Source: JBBROS01 sp964246015 (lineage in GTDB: Bacteria > Pseudomonadota > Alphaproteobacteria > Acetobacterales > Acetobacteraceae). Taken from it: a stretch of 64,000 nt of DNA. Position numbers and translations under genes: made by a program. Below, piece by piece: positions 16,722 through 24,822 of this stretch (positions within the stretch are counted from its first letter, which is position 1; each line of letters begins with the position of its first letter). The notes below the pieces were generated by a model. It saw nothing but the letters and a program-made list of their open reading frames with translations, did not search any database and was not told the origin of the DNA. The stretch spans positions 27,185-91,184 of the forward strand of contig CAXTPG010000004.1 of assembly GCA_964246015.1 (NCBI GenBank), in the 5' to 3' direction.

Positions 16722-17996
16722 TCAGGGCCGCACCTGGCCCGTGCCGGTCACGACGTAGCGGAACGTCGTGAGCTGCTCGACGCCCACCGGCCCGCGCGCG
16801 TGGATGCGGCCCGTGGCAATCCCGATCTCGGCGCCGAACCCGAACTCCCCGCCGTCGCAGAACTGCGTGCTGGCGTTCCATAGCGCCACGGCGCTCCCGA
16901 CCCGGTCCAGGAACCGCTGCGCCGCCGCCGCGTCGCCGGTGACGATCGCCTCGGTATGGGAACTGCCGAAGCGCGCGATGTGGTCCAGCGCCGCATCGAC
17001 GCCGTCGACGACGGCGACGGACAGCTTCGCGTCCAGCCACTCCGTCGCGAAATCCTCCTCCGTCGCCTCGGGCAACGTGGGGCAGATGCCCCGGGCGCGG
17101 TCATCGGCGACGAAGCGGCAGCCCAGGGCGGCCAGGTCGTCGACCAGCAGCGGCAGCAGGGCAGGGGCGATGGCGGCGTCGATCAGCAGCGTCTCCGTCG
17201 ACCCGCACACCCCGGTGCGGCGCATCTTGGCGTTGGCCAGGATGGACCGCGCCATCGCCGGGTCGGCCGCCGCGTGGACATAAGTGTGGCACAGCCCCTC
17301 GGCATGCGCGAGCACCGGCACCCGCGCCTCCGCCTGCACCCGCTCCACCAGCGTGCGCCCGCCGCGCGGGATGATCAGGTCGATCAGCCCGGCCCCCGCC
17401 AGCATCGCCGCCACGTATCCACGGTCCGGTCCCGGCGCCGCCTGCACCGCGTCCTCCGGCAGCCCGGCCGCCAGCAGCCCCGCCCGCAGCGCCGCCAGGA
17501 TCGCGCCCGCCGAGTGGAAACTGTCGGACCCGCCGCGCAGGATCACCGCGTTGCCTGATTTCAGGCACAGCCCGGCCGCGTCGGCGCCGACGTTCGGCCG
17601 GCTCTCGTAGATCATTCCGATGACCCCGATCGGCGCGGCCACGCGCCGGAACCGCAGCCCGTTCGGACGCGTCCACTCGGCCAGGGTGCGCGCCAGCGGG
17701 TCCGGCAGGGCCGCGATCTGCTCCAGCCCGGCCGCCACGCCCTCCAGCCGGGGCGCCGTCAGCAGCAGCCGGTCCCGGAACGCCGCACTGCCCTGGAACG
17801 CGTCGATATCGCGCTCGTTCGCGGCCAGGATCGCCGCCGCATGGGCCCGCAACGCCGCCGCCGCCGCCCGCAGCCCGGCGTTCCGCGCGTCATCCGGCGT
17901 CGTCGCGAGCGTGGCCGAGGCCGCCCGTGCGCGGCGTCCTGCGTCCCGCAACCAGGCGGTGCGCCGAGACGCATGGGGGTCTGCTTCGTTGTTCAT
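16722..17996 (-). CDS. proA: Gamma-glutamyl phosphate reductase
   Basis: 424 residues, normal for ProA, which reduces gamma-glutamyl phosphate in proline synthesis. Motifs: PIGVIGMIYESRPNVGADAAGLCLKSGNAVILRGG, then the catalytic Cys in AKMRRTGVCGSTETLLID, and NASTQFCDGGEFGFGAEIGIATGRIHARGPVG at the C-terminus. The ATG at 17996 (MNNEADPH) is used; the frame upstream runs into the tandem repeat at 18031-18128. proB is not adjacent. Confidence 0.95.
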   Translation of the reverse strand: MNNEADPHASRRTAWLRDAGRRARAASATLATTPDDARNAGLRAAAAALRAHAAAILAANERDIDAFQGSAAFRDRLLLTAPRLEGVAAGLEQIAALPDPLARTLAEWTRPNGLRFRRVAAPIGVIGMIYESRPNVGADAAGLCLKSGNAVILRGGSDSFHSAGAILAALRAGLLAAGLPEDAVQAAPGPDRGYVAAMLAGAGLIDLIIPRGGRTLVERVQAEARVPVLAHAEGLCHTYVHAAADPAMARSILANAKMRRTGVCGSTETLLIDAAIAPALLPLLVDDLAALGCRFVADDRARGICPTLPEATEEDFATEWLDAKLSVAVVDGVDAALDHIARFGSSHTEAIVTGDAAAAQRFLDRVGSAVALWNASTQFCDGGEFGFGAEIGIATGRIHARGPVGVEQLTTFRYVVTGTGQVRP

Positions 17997-18030
17997 CCCG
18001 GCGCATCTTGCCGATGGAACCCGGCGCGCG

Positions 18031-18128
18031 CCAGGGGGCAGGGCCCCCAATGCTTCCAGGGGGCAGGGCCCCCAATGCTTTCAGGGGGCAGGGCCCCCTC
18101 GCCGCAACAGGGGGCAGGGCCCCCATGC
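18031..18128. repeat. Tandem array of four hairpin-forming 25-bp units
   Basis: Four copies of GGGGGCAGGGCCCCC at 18034-18048, 18059-18073, 18084-18098 and 18110-18124, spaced 25-26 bp and separated by short AT-containing linkers (AATGCTTCCA, AATGCTTTCA, TCGCCGCAACA); a decayed fifth copy follows. Each core can form a 6-bp G/C stem with a 3-nt loop on either strand. The array lies between the divergent proA and EamA genes, where both promoters must be. Confidence 0.85.
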
Positions 18129-18175
18129 ATCCAGCGGCAGGTTCCACCCCCGCGCAGGGATGGTATGATCTTGCC

Positions 18176-19084
18176 ATGCCCCCCCTCCCAGACGAGGCCG
18201 CCCGGCGCGAGCGCCTGGTCGGCTACGCGTGCGCCGTGCTGGTCGTCCTGGTCTGGGCGTCGTTCAGCCTCGTCTCCCGGTTCTCGGCGCGCTCCGGCGC
18301 CGGCGTGCGGTTGACGGCCTGGGACCTCGGCGGGCTGCGCTTCGGCGTGGCGCTGGTGGCGGCCTCGGGCTTCTGGCTCGCGGGCATCGGGCGTGGGCTG
18401 CCCTGGCGGCGGGGCCTGGTGCTGGGCGGGCTGGCCGGGTTCGGGTTCGCGCTGCCGTCCTATGTCGGCTTCACCATGGCGCCGGCCGCCCACGGGGCGC
18501 TGCTGCTGTCCGGCACGCTGCCCTTCATCGTCGCGATCGGCGCCTGGGCCATATTCGGCGAGCGATGGGGCATGGCGCGGCTGGTCAGCCTGGTGCTGCT
18601 GCTGGTGGGGCTCGGGCTGTTCGGGACCGAGGCCTATGCGCATCAGCAGGCGCCGCCCGGCGCATGGCGGGGGGACCTGCTGTTCCTGTTCGGCTCCGCC
18701 TGCTGGGCCGGGTACACGCTGCTCGCCCGCCGCTGGGCGCCGACGCCCATGCAGTCGATCACCGCCGTCGGCCTGTGGTGCGGCGCGCTGTTCCTGCCCC
18801 TGTGGTGGCTCGTCCTCCCGAGCCACGTGGCCACGGCCCCGCTGGGCGAGGTGCTGCTGCAGGCCTTCTTCCAGGGCGTCGTCGCCGTCCTGGTCGCGCT
18901 CTGGCTCTACACGCGGGCGCTGGGCGTCCTGGGGTCCGCGCGGCTGACGACCATCACCGCCCTGGTGCCCGGCACGACGTCGGTGCTGGCCGTGCCCCTG
19001 CTGGGGGAGCCGTTGGGCGCGCTGTCCTTCGCCGGCCTCGCGCTGGTCTGCCTCGCGGTGGCGGCGGGCGTCGGGCGGCGCTGA
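18176..19084 (+). CDS. EamA/DMT-family permease
   Basis: 302 residues with about 10 helices arranged as two EamA repeats, typical of drug/metabolite transporters (RhaT/YdcZ-like). The first repeat begins CAVLVVLVWASFSLVSRF and the second FLFGSACWAGYTLLARRWAP; the second repeat ends with TTITALVPGTTSVLAVPLLGEPLG, the usual conserved PxxG...E segment. Substrate unknown. The ATG at 18176 (MPPLPDEAARRER) is chosen over far-upstream in-frame codons that translate the hairpin repeats. Confidence 0.88.
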   Translation: MPPLPDEAARRERLVGYACAVLVVLVWASFSLVSRFSARSGAGVRLTAWDLGGLRFGVALVAASGFWLAGIGRGLPWRRGLVLGGLAGFGFALPSYVGFTMAPAAHGALLLSGTLPFIVAIGAWAIFGERWGMARLVSLVLLLVGLGLFGTEAYAHQQAPPGAWRGDLLFLFGSACWAGYTLLARRWAPTPMQSITAVGLWCGALFLPLWWLVLPSHVATAPLGEVLLQAFFQGVVAVLVALWLYTRALGVLGSARLTTITALVPGTTSVLAVPLLGEPLGALSFAGLALVCLAVAAGVGRR

Positions 19085-19088
19085 CCCG

Positions 19089-20387
19089 TCACGGCAGGAT
19101 CAACCCGGCCCAGCGCGGCAGCACCAGCGCGATCCCCGGCAGGAACGTCACCAGCAGCACGACGCCCGCCATCCCCACGATGAACGGCGGAACCTCCCGG
19201 AAGATCGCCCGCAGCGGCGTCCCCGTCAGGCCGGACATCACGAACAGCAGCAGCCCGTGCGGCGGCAAAGTCAGCCCGATCATCATGTTCAGCACGACCA
19301 GGATGCCGAAATGCACGAGGTCGATCCCAAGCCCGGCCGCGATCGGCACCAGCAGCGGCACGATCACCAGCAGGATCGTCACCTCGTCCAGCACGATCGC
19401 CAGCAGCAGCATCAGCAGGTCGACGCACAGCAGGAACTCGGTCGCCGACAGGTTCCAGGCCAGTAGCCGGGCGCTCAACGCCTGCGGCACGTTCTCGTTG
19501 GCGACGGCGTAGTTGAACACGAAGGCGCCGGCCATGACGATCGCGATCATCGACGTCGCCCGCACGGTGTCCCGCACCACCGGATACAGCTGCACCAGGC
19601 CCAGCGTGCGGTAGACGACGCAGGCCAGCAGCAGCGCATACGCCGCCGCGATCGCCGCCGCCTCGGTCGGCGTCGTCACCCCGGAATAGATCAGCCCCAG
19701 CAGCAGCCCCGGCAGCGCCAGCGGCAGCAGCGCCCGCAGCAGCACGCCCGGCACGGCCGACCACGGCGTCATCGCCTCCCGCGGGAATCCGCGCCGCCGC
19801 GATACCAGCGCCACCACGATCATCATCGACGCCGCCATCAACGCCGCCGGGATCAGCCCGCCCAGCAGCAGCGCCCCCACCGACGCGTTGGCGATCAGCG
19901 CATAGAAGATCATCGGGATCGACGTCGGCATCAACGGCCCCAGCGTCGCCGACACCACCGAGACCGCCGCCGCGAAGCCGGCGGGGTAGCGCCCGTCCTT
20001 CGTCATCATCCGCGCCACGAGCAGCCCGGGTCCGGACGCATCGGCGACGGCGCTCCCGCTCATGCCGGAGAAGATGAGGTTGCTGACGACGTTCACCTGC
20101 GCCAGCCCCCCCGGCAGATGCCCGACCATGGCCGCGCCCAGCCCCAGCAACCGCTCGATCACCCCCGACGCGCTCATGAGGTTGGCCACGAACACGAACA
20201 ACGGGATCGCGAGCAGCAGGTACGAGTTGTACAGCCCGTTCAGCGTCTGGTCCGCGACCAGCCCCAGGTCCTGGTGCGTCGCGACCAGGTAGGCGAACCC
20301 CGAAGCGAGCATCGCCGTCCCCAGCGGCGCCCCCAGCACGGCCAGCACCGCGAACACGCCCAGCAGCACGGCCAGGCCCTCAGACAT
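19089..20387 (-). CDS. dctM: TRAP transporter large permease (DctM)
   Basis: 432 residues and about 12 helices; DctM is the cation-coupled transport subunit of TRAP uptake systems. Family segments: IPLFVFVANLMSASGVIERLL, SGMSGSAVADASGPGLLVARMM and NMMIGLTLPPHGLLLFVMSGL. The start overlaps the DctQ gene by 8 bp. The order on the minus strand is FAH hydrolase, dctP, dctQ, dctM. It faces the EamA gene tail-to-tail with 4 bp between. Confidence 0.93.
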   Translation of the reverse strand: MSEGLAVLLGVFAVLAVLGAPLGTAMLASGFAYLVATHQDLGLVADQTLNGLYNSYLLLAIPLFVFVANLMSASGVIERLLGLGAAMVGHLPGGLAQVNVVSNLIFSGMSGSAVADASGPGLLVARMMTKDGRYPAGFAAAVSVVSATLGPLMPTSIPMIFYALIANASVGALLLGGLIPAALMAASMMIVVALVSRRRGFPREAMTPWSAVPGVLLRALLPLALPGLLLGLIYSGVTTPTEAAAIAAAYALLLACVVYRTLGLVQLYPVVRDTVRATSMIAIVMAGAFVFNYAVANENVPQALSARLLAWNLSATEFLLCVDLLMLLLAIVLDEVTILLVIVPLLVPIAAGLGIDLVHFGILVVLNMMIGLTLPPHGLLLFVMSGLTGTPLRAIFREVPPFIVGMAGVVLLVTFLPGIALVLPRWAGLILP

Positions 20388-20850
20388 GCGCCCGCCAGCG
20401 CGGCGTCAGCAGCAGCACGAGGTCCGCCGCCGCCCGCACCACGACGGCGGCGACGAACACGACGAAGCAGAAATAGACCCGGTCCAGCCGCCAGCCGAGC
20501 ACCGCCGTCCGCTCCCGCCACAGGAACAGGATGTAGTCGGCGGTCGCCGGCAGCGCATAGAGGAAGATCCCCCCCAGCAGCACGGCCCGCAGCACCGCCA
20601 TCACCCGCTGCCCGCCGGGCGGCAGCAGCACGTAGACCAGGTCGAACCGGATATGGTCCCGCTCCCGCAGCAGCAGCGCGTTCGCCCAGAACACGATCCA
20701 GACGAACAGGATGATCGAGATCTCGTCCGCCCAGGCCATCGTGTCGTGTGCGACGTACCGCATCACGATCTTGAAGCAGAACACGAGGAACACGGCGGCG
20801 AACATCAGCGCCGCGACAAGGTCCGCCGCGGTCCGCAGGGTGCGGATCAT
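20380..20850 (-). CDS. dctQ: TRAP transporter small permease (DctQ)
   Basis: 156 residues with four helices and the DctQ hallmark WADEISIILFVWIVFWANALLLRERDHIRFD. DctQ stabilises DctM and links to the periplasmic binding protein. It starts 19 bp after the dctP stop and overlaps dctM by 8 bp, so the three subunits are translated as one unit. Confidence 0.92.
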   Translation of the reverse strand: MIRTLRTAADLVAALMFAAVFLVFCFKIVMRYVAHDTMAWADEISIILFVWIVFWANALLLRERDHIRFDLVYVLLPPGGQRVMAVLRAVLLGGIFLYALPATADYILFLWRERTAVLGWRLDRVYFCFVVFVAAVVVRAAADLVLLLTPRWRAHV

Positions 20851-20869
20851 CGAGGGCGACGCACGCCCC

Positions 20870-21841
20870 TCACGCCTCCAGCACGCGCTTCATCCACCCG
20901 GCGTCCCACGCCTTCGCCATCTCGGCCTCCCCATAGACCTTGTCGGCCGAGGCACGGAACGACGCCAGGTCGGGCATGTCGATCGACAATCCCCGCCCCT
21001 TCAGCGCGTCGACGATCATCGCCTCGTCCGCAAGCCTGGCCGTGTCGTTCCCCGCCGCCGCCGCCTTCGCCGCCGCCCGCAGCGCCGCCTGCTGCGCGCC
21101 CGACAGCTTCGCCCAGGCGGGCGTCGCGATGTTGATGAACACCGGCTGCACCAGGTGCGACGTCAGCACCACCTGCTCGCTCACCTCATACAGCTTCGCG
21201 GCGTTCAGGATGGACAGCGGGTTCTCCTGCGCGTCGATCGTCCCGGTCTTCAGCGCCAGATACACCTCCCCCATGCCCAGCGGCGTCGGGCTCGCCCCCA
21301 CCGCGCGGCCCAGCAGCAGCCACTCCGGGCCCGCCGGCATCCGCATGCGCACGCCCGCCATGTCCGCCGGGGTCTTCACCTCCCGCTTCTTCCGCATGCC
21401 GGCGTGCCGGGTCCCCAGATAGCAGGTCGCGAGGATCTCGATCCCCATCTTGCTGCTGACGATCCCCGCGTACTCGGCCCCGATCGGCCCGTCGAACACC
21501 CGCTTCAGATGCGCCTGGTCGCGGAACAGGTAGCCGCGGTTGAAGAACCCGTACTCCGGCAGTTGCTGCGCCACCTCGAACGTCGTCATCGTGCTCATCT
21601 CGAGCGTGCCGCGCTGCAGCGCCGGCACCTCCGTCCCCTGCCGGAACAGCGCCCCCGCCGGATACACCTCGATCTCCAGGCCCGGCGCCGCCGCCATCGC
21701 CTCGGTCTTCATCTGCTCCAGCGCCTTCGACAGGAAGTCGCTGGGCGGCGCGGCGGTCGAGACCCGCAGCTTCGTCGGCGCCTGGGCATGCGCCACGGCG
21801 GGCAGGGCAAGGGCGGTGGCAAGCAGCGTGCGGCGGCGCAT
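20870..21841 (-). CDS. dctP: TRAP transporter substrate-binding protein (DctP)
   Basis: 323-residue periplasmic binding protein. The signal peptide MRRRTLLATALALPAVAHAQ is clear. Family features: LRVSTAAPPSDFLSKALEQ, YPAGALFRQGTEVPALQRGTLEM, VRMRMPAGPEWLLLGRAVGASPTPLGMGEVYLALKTGTIDAQENP (with the conserved Arg that binds the substrate carboxylate) and a helical C-terminus. The preceding hydrolase gene suggests the ligand is a carboxylate that yields an acylpyruvate-type intermediate (inference). Confidence 0.92.
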   Translation of the reverse strand: MRRRTLLATALALPAVAHAQAPTKLRVSTAAPPSDFLSKALEQMKTEAMAAAPGLEIEVYPAGALFRQGTEVPALQRGTLEMSTMTTFEVAQQLPEYGFFNRGYLFRDQAHLKRVFDGPIGAEYAGIVSSKMGIEILATCYLGTRHAGMRKKREVKTPADMAGVRMRMPAGPEWLLLGRAVGASPTPLGMGEVYLALKTGTIDAQENPLSILNAAKLYEVSEQVVLTSHLVQPVFINIATPAWAKLSGAQQAALRAAAKAAAAGNDTARLADEAMIVDALKGRGLSIDMPDLASFRASADKVYGEAEMAKAWDAGWMKRVLEA

Positions 21842-21858
21842 GGTGGATGTCTCCGGAT

Positions 21859-22776
21859 TCAGTGTTCGATCGGCGGCTGGATGGTGACGCTCAACGTCCC
21901 GATCCCCGGCACCGTGGCCTCGACGACGTCGCCGACGGACAGGAACGTCCCCCGCGGCACGCCGACCCCGGCCGGCGTCCCCGTCAGGATCACGTCGCCG
22001 GGGTCCAGCGTCATGATCCGGGACGCGATGGCGATCTGCTCGGCGATCGAGAAGATCATTCCCGCGGTGCTCGCATCCTGCTTGACCGCGCCGTTCACGG
22101 ACAGCCGAAGCGGGACCGCCTGCGGGTCCGCGAAGGCCCGGGCCGGCACCAGGCACGGGCCCATCGGGCAGCACGTGTCCTGCGCCTTCCCGGCCACCCA
22201 ATCCAGCTTGTAGAACGTCTCCGGCGCCCGGTTGTGGTCCCGCGCGGAAAAGTCGATCCCGATCGTATACGCCGCCACATGCTCCAGCGCCGTCGCCACG
22301 GGCACGTTCCGCGCCCGCCGCCCGATGACCGCCGCCAGCTCGATCTCCCAGTCGAACGCCTTCGTCCCCAGCGGCATGTGCACCGTGGCGCCCGGCCCGA
22401 CGACGGCGTTGCGCGGCGGCTTCATGAAGAAGAACAGCCGCTGATCCGCCTTCTTCGCGTCCGGCATCCCCATCTCGGCCAGGTGGTCGAAGTAGTTGGC
22501 CCCCGCGCACAGGATCTTGCCGGGATACAGCAGCGGCGCCAACGGCGTCCCGCCCGCGACGACGTCGGCGGGATCGAGCCGCGCCGCGGCGGCGTCCAGC
22601 GCCGGCAGCGCACGCTCCCACACCGGGAACAGCGCGGCGACGCTGTCGATCCCCGGCAACCCGGCCCGCGCCAGGCTGGGCGCCAGCGCATACAGTGCGC
22701 CCCCGTGCCCCATGACGGCGACGGGCGCGCCCCGGTGCAGGGTGGTGGCAAGGGTCCAGGACACGTCGGGGTTCAT
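21859..22776 (-). CDS. Fumarylacetoacetate hydrolase (FAH) family protein
   Basis: 305 residues. C-terminal FAH domain: YPGKILCAGANYFDHLAEMG, then metal-binding Glu/Asp residues in FDWEIELAAVIGR and GIDFSARDHNRAPETFYKLDWVAGKAQDTCCPMGP, then LDPGDVILTGTPAGVGVPRG. FAH enzymes cleave acylpyruvates, hydrate oxo-dienoates or decarboxylate oxaloacetate, and the exact substrate is not readable. It starts the operon with the TRAP genes 17 bp upstream of dctP, so transport and breakdown of one aromatic- or sugar-derived acid is the likely theme. Confidence 0.88.
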   Translation of the reverse strand: MNPDVSWTLATTLHRGAPVAVMGHGGALYALAPSLARAGLPGIDSVAALFPVWERALPALDAAAARLDPADVVAGGTPLAPLLYPGKILCAGANYFDHLAEMGMPDAKKADQRLFFFMKPPRNAVVGPGATVHMPLGTKAFDWEIELAAVIGRRARNVPVATALEHVAAYTIGIDFSARDHNRAPETFYKLDWVAGKAQDTCCPMGPCLVPARAFADPQAVPLRLSVNGAVKQDASTAGMIFSIAEQIAIASRIMTLDPGDVILTGTPAGVGVPRGTFLSVGDVVEATVPGIGTLSVTIQPPIEH

Positions 22777-22874
22777 GCGCGACGATAGGGAGGCGGTCCG
22801 GCGCCCGTCAATCCTTCAGGGTTGAAGCATCGCACGCCGCCGCCGCCCTGCCGCCCCATGGTCGGGCACGCACG

Positions 22875-23750
22875 CTACGGCGCGACGAACACCCGCCCCA
22901 GCCGGAACGACAGCCAGACCCGCCGCGTCGCCAGGTAGTCGCTGCCTACCAGCAGATCCCCCGCCAAGGGCGGCAAATCCACGATCGCCAGCACCGGCGC
23001 CTCCAGCACGTCCGCCCCCACCCGCAGCGACCGGAACGGCGCCAGCCGCACCACGATCCCCTCCGCGTTCATCGCCTGGCCCCGCCCGCTGGGCAACGCC
23101 GCCAGCCGACGGCCCCGCAGCCCGGCCTCCCCCGCCGTCTGCAACGACAGCGTCGAGCGCGACGCCCCGCTGTCCAGCATCCCCCGCAGCGGCTGCCCGT
23201 CCAGCTCCACCGGCACGAACATGTGCCCGCTGCCCGCCTGCTGCTGCACCCCCAGCTGCGCATAGGGCCCGTCCCACCCCGGCCGCGCATCGGGACAGGG
23301 CCGCGCGCGATACAGCGCCATCCGCCCCCGCGGCACGTCCAGCTCGACCTCGAACCCCACCATCACGTCGATCCCCAGCACCCCGTCCAGCGGCGGCGCC
23401 GGCGCGTCGCCCAGCAGCGCGCGGGCACCGGGGATGACGACGCCGCCCAGGCCCAGCGTATCCAGCCGCGCCACCCCCACGTCCGCCGGCCCGCCCGCGC
23501 CGGTCAGCCGCCGCCGCTCCGCCGGTTCGGCCACCCCCAGCCGGCGCGCGGCCGTGCGCGTCAGCACCGTCGCGTCCGAACCCGTGTCTACCACCAGGAT
23601 CGCGTCGCGGCCATTGATCTGCGCCAGCAGCACGGGCACGTTGCCCAGCGTGCGCACCGGCAGTTCCGCCAGCTTCTCCAGCCGGCACGCCGCGGGCGGA
23701 CCCCCGGCGCAGGCGGACAGCAACAGCAACAACACAAGGATCGCTCTCAT
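22875..23750 (-). CDS. Retropepsin-like aspartyl protease-fold lipoprotein
   Basis: 291 residues. Signal peptide MRAILVLLLLLSACAGG has a lipobox (LLSAC), so it is probably a lipoprotein. Two aspartyl-protease half-domains are visible, each with the catalytic triad motif: VVDTGSDATVLTRTAARRLG (about residue 53) and GMLDSGASRSTLSLQTAG (about residue 200). Two half-domains in one chain resemble a fused pepsin-like pair of the bacterial retropepsin family. The target is unknown. Its ATG (23750) lies inside the CATG that also gives the queG ATG at 23749 on the other strand. Confidence 0.78.
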   Translation of the reverse strand: MRAILVLLLLLSACAGGPPAACRLEKLAELPVRTLGNVPVLLAQINGRDAILVVDTGSDATVLTRTAARRLGVAEPAERRRLTGAGGPADVGVARLDTLGLGGVVIPGARALLGDAPAPPLDGVLGIDVMVGFEVELDVPRGRMALYRARPCPDARPGWDGPYAQLGVQQQAGSGHMFVPVELDGQPLRGMLDSGASRSTLSLQTAGEAGLRGRRLAALPSGRGQAMNAEGIVVRLAPFRSLRVGADVLEAPVLAIVDLPPLAGDLLVGSDYLATRRVWLSFRLGRVFVAP

Positions 23751-24822
23751 GCCCGCCACCATGCGGGACGCAGGCCCGGCCGTGAAGGACGCCATCCGCG
23801 ACAAGGCGGCGGCCCTGGGCTTCCACGCCGTGGGCTTCGCGCCCGCGCATCTGGACGCCGGGGCGCGCGCGCGCCTGATGGCGTTCCTCGCCGCCGGGCA
23901 CCACGGCGGCATGACATGGATGGCGGACCGCGCGGAGCAGCGCGCCCACCCCCAGGCGCTGTGGCCCGCGGCCCGCAGCGTCATCTGCCTCGGCCTCTCC
24001 TACGCCCCCGCGCACGACCCGCTCGCGGTCCTGGACCAGCCCGCCCGCGCCGCCGTCTCGGTCTACGCGCAGAACCGCGACTACCACGACGTGATGAAGG
24101 GCATGCTGAAGCACCTGGCCGCCTTCGTCGCCAGCCGCTTCGCACAGGACGTGAAGGTCTTCGTCGACACCGCACCCGTCATGGAGAAGCCGCTCGCCCA
24201 ACAGGCCGGCCTGGGCTGGCAGGGCAAGCACACCAACCTCGTCTCCCGCGCCCACGGCTCGTGGCTGCTGCTGGGCGAGGTCATGACAACGCTCGAGATC
24301 GAGCCCGACGCCCCCCACGCCGACCGCTGCGGCACCTGCACGCGCTGCCAGGACGCCTGCCCGACGGCCGCCTTCCCGCAGCCCTACCGCCTCGACGCGA
24401 CGCGCTGCATCTCCTACCTGACTATCGAGCACGCCGGCCCCATCCCGCACGAGTTCCGCGAAGCCATCGGCAACCGCATCTACGGTTGCGACGACTGCCT
24501 GGCCGTCTGCCCCTGGAACCGCTTCGCCCGGTCCGCCCACGAAAAGCTCGCTGCCCGCCCCGACCGCGAGGCGCCCCGCCTGGCCGCGCTGGCCGCCCTG
24601 GACGACGCGGACTTCCGCCGCATGTTCTCCGGCGGACCCATCAAGCGCATCGGCCGCAACCGCTTCGTCCGCAACGTGCTGATCGCCATCGGCAACTCCG
24701 GCGACCCGGCGCTCCTGCCCCACGCGCGCCGCCTCATGGCCGACCCCGACCCCGTGGTGGCGGAGGCAGCCGAATGGGCCGCCGCGCGTTTGCACCTCGC
24801 AGCAGCGGAGCGCACCCCATGA
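23749..24822 (+). CDS. queG: Epoxyqueuosine reductase
   Basis: 357 residues. QueG performs the last step of queuosine synthesis, reducing epoxyqueuosine in tRNA with cobalamin and two [4Fe-4S] clusters. Cluster motifs: CGTCTRCQDACPTAAF and CISYL ... GCDDCLAVCPWNRFA. VDTAPVMEKPLAQQAGLGWQGKH is the conserved substrate region. A HEAT-like C-terminal end follows (LLPHARRLMADPDPVVAEAAEWAAARL). The ATG at 23749 is used, but 23761 is also possible. Its stop overlaps the fumC start by 4 bp. Confidence 0.93.
   Translation: MPATMRDAGPAVKDAIRDKAAALGFHAVGFAPAHLDAGARARLMAFLAAGHHGGMTWMADRAEQRAHPQALWPAARSVICLGLSYAPAHDPLAVLDQPARAAVSVYAQNRDYHDVMKGMLKHLAAFVASRFAQDVKVFVDTAPVMEKPLAQQAGLGWQGKHTNLVSRAHGSWLLLGEVMTTLEIEPDAPHADRCGTCTRCQDACPTAAFPQPYRLDATRCISYLTIEHAGPIPHEFREAIGNRIYGCDDCLAVCPWNRFARSAHEKLAARPDREAPRLAALAALDDADFRRMFSGGPIKRIGRNRFVRNVLIAIGNSGDPALLPHARRLMADPDPVVAEAAEWAAARLHLAAAERTP

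Noticed and set aside
18031..18128. Hairpin repeats considered as a second, short CRISPR array
   Set aside because: Units are 15 bp with 10-11 bp linkers that are themselves similar; there is no spacer diversity and the size is wrong for CRISPR.
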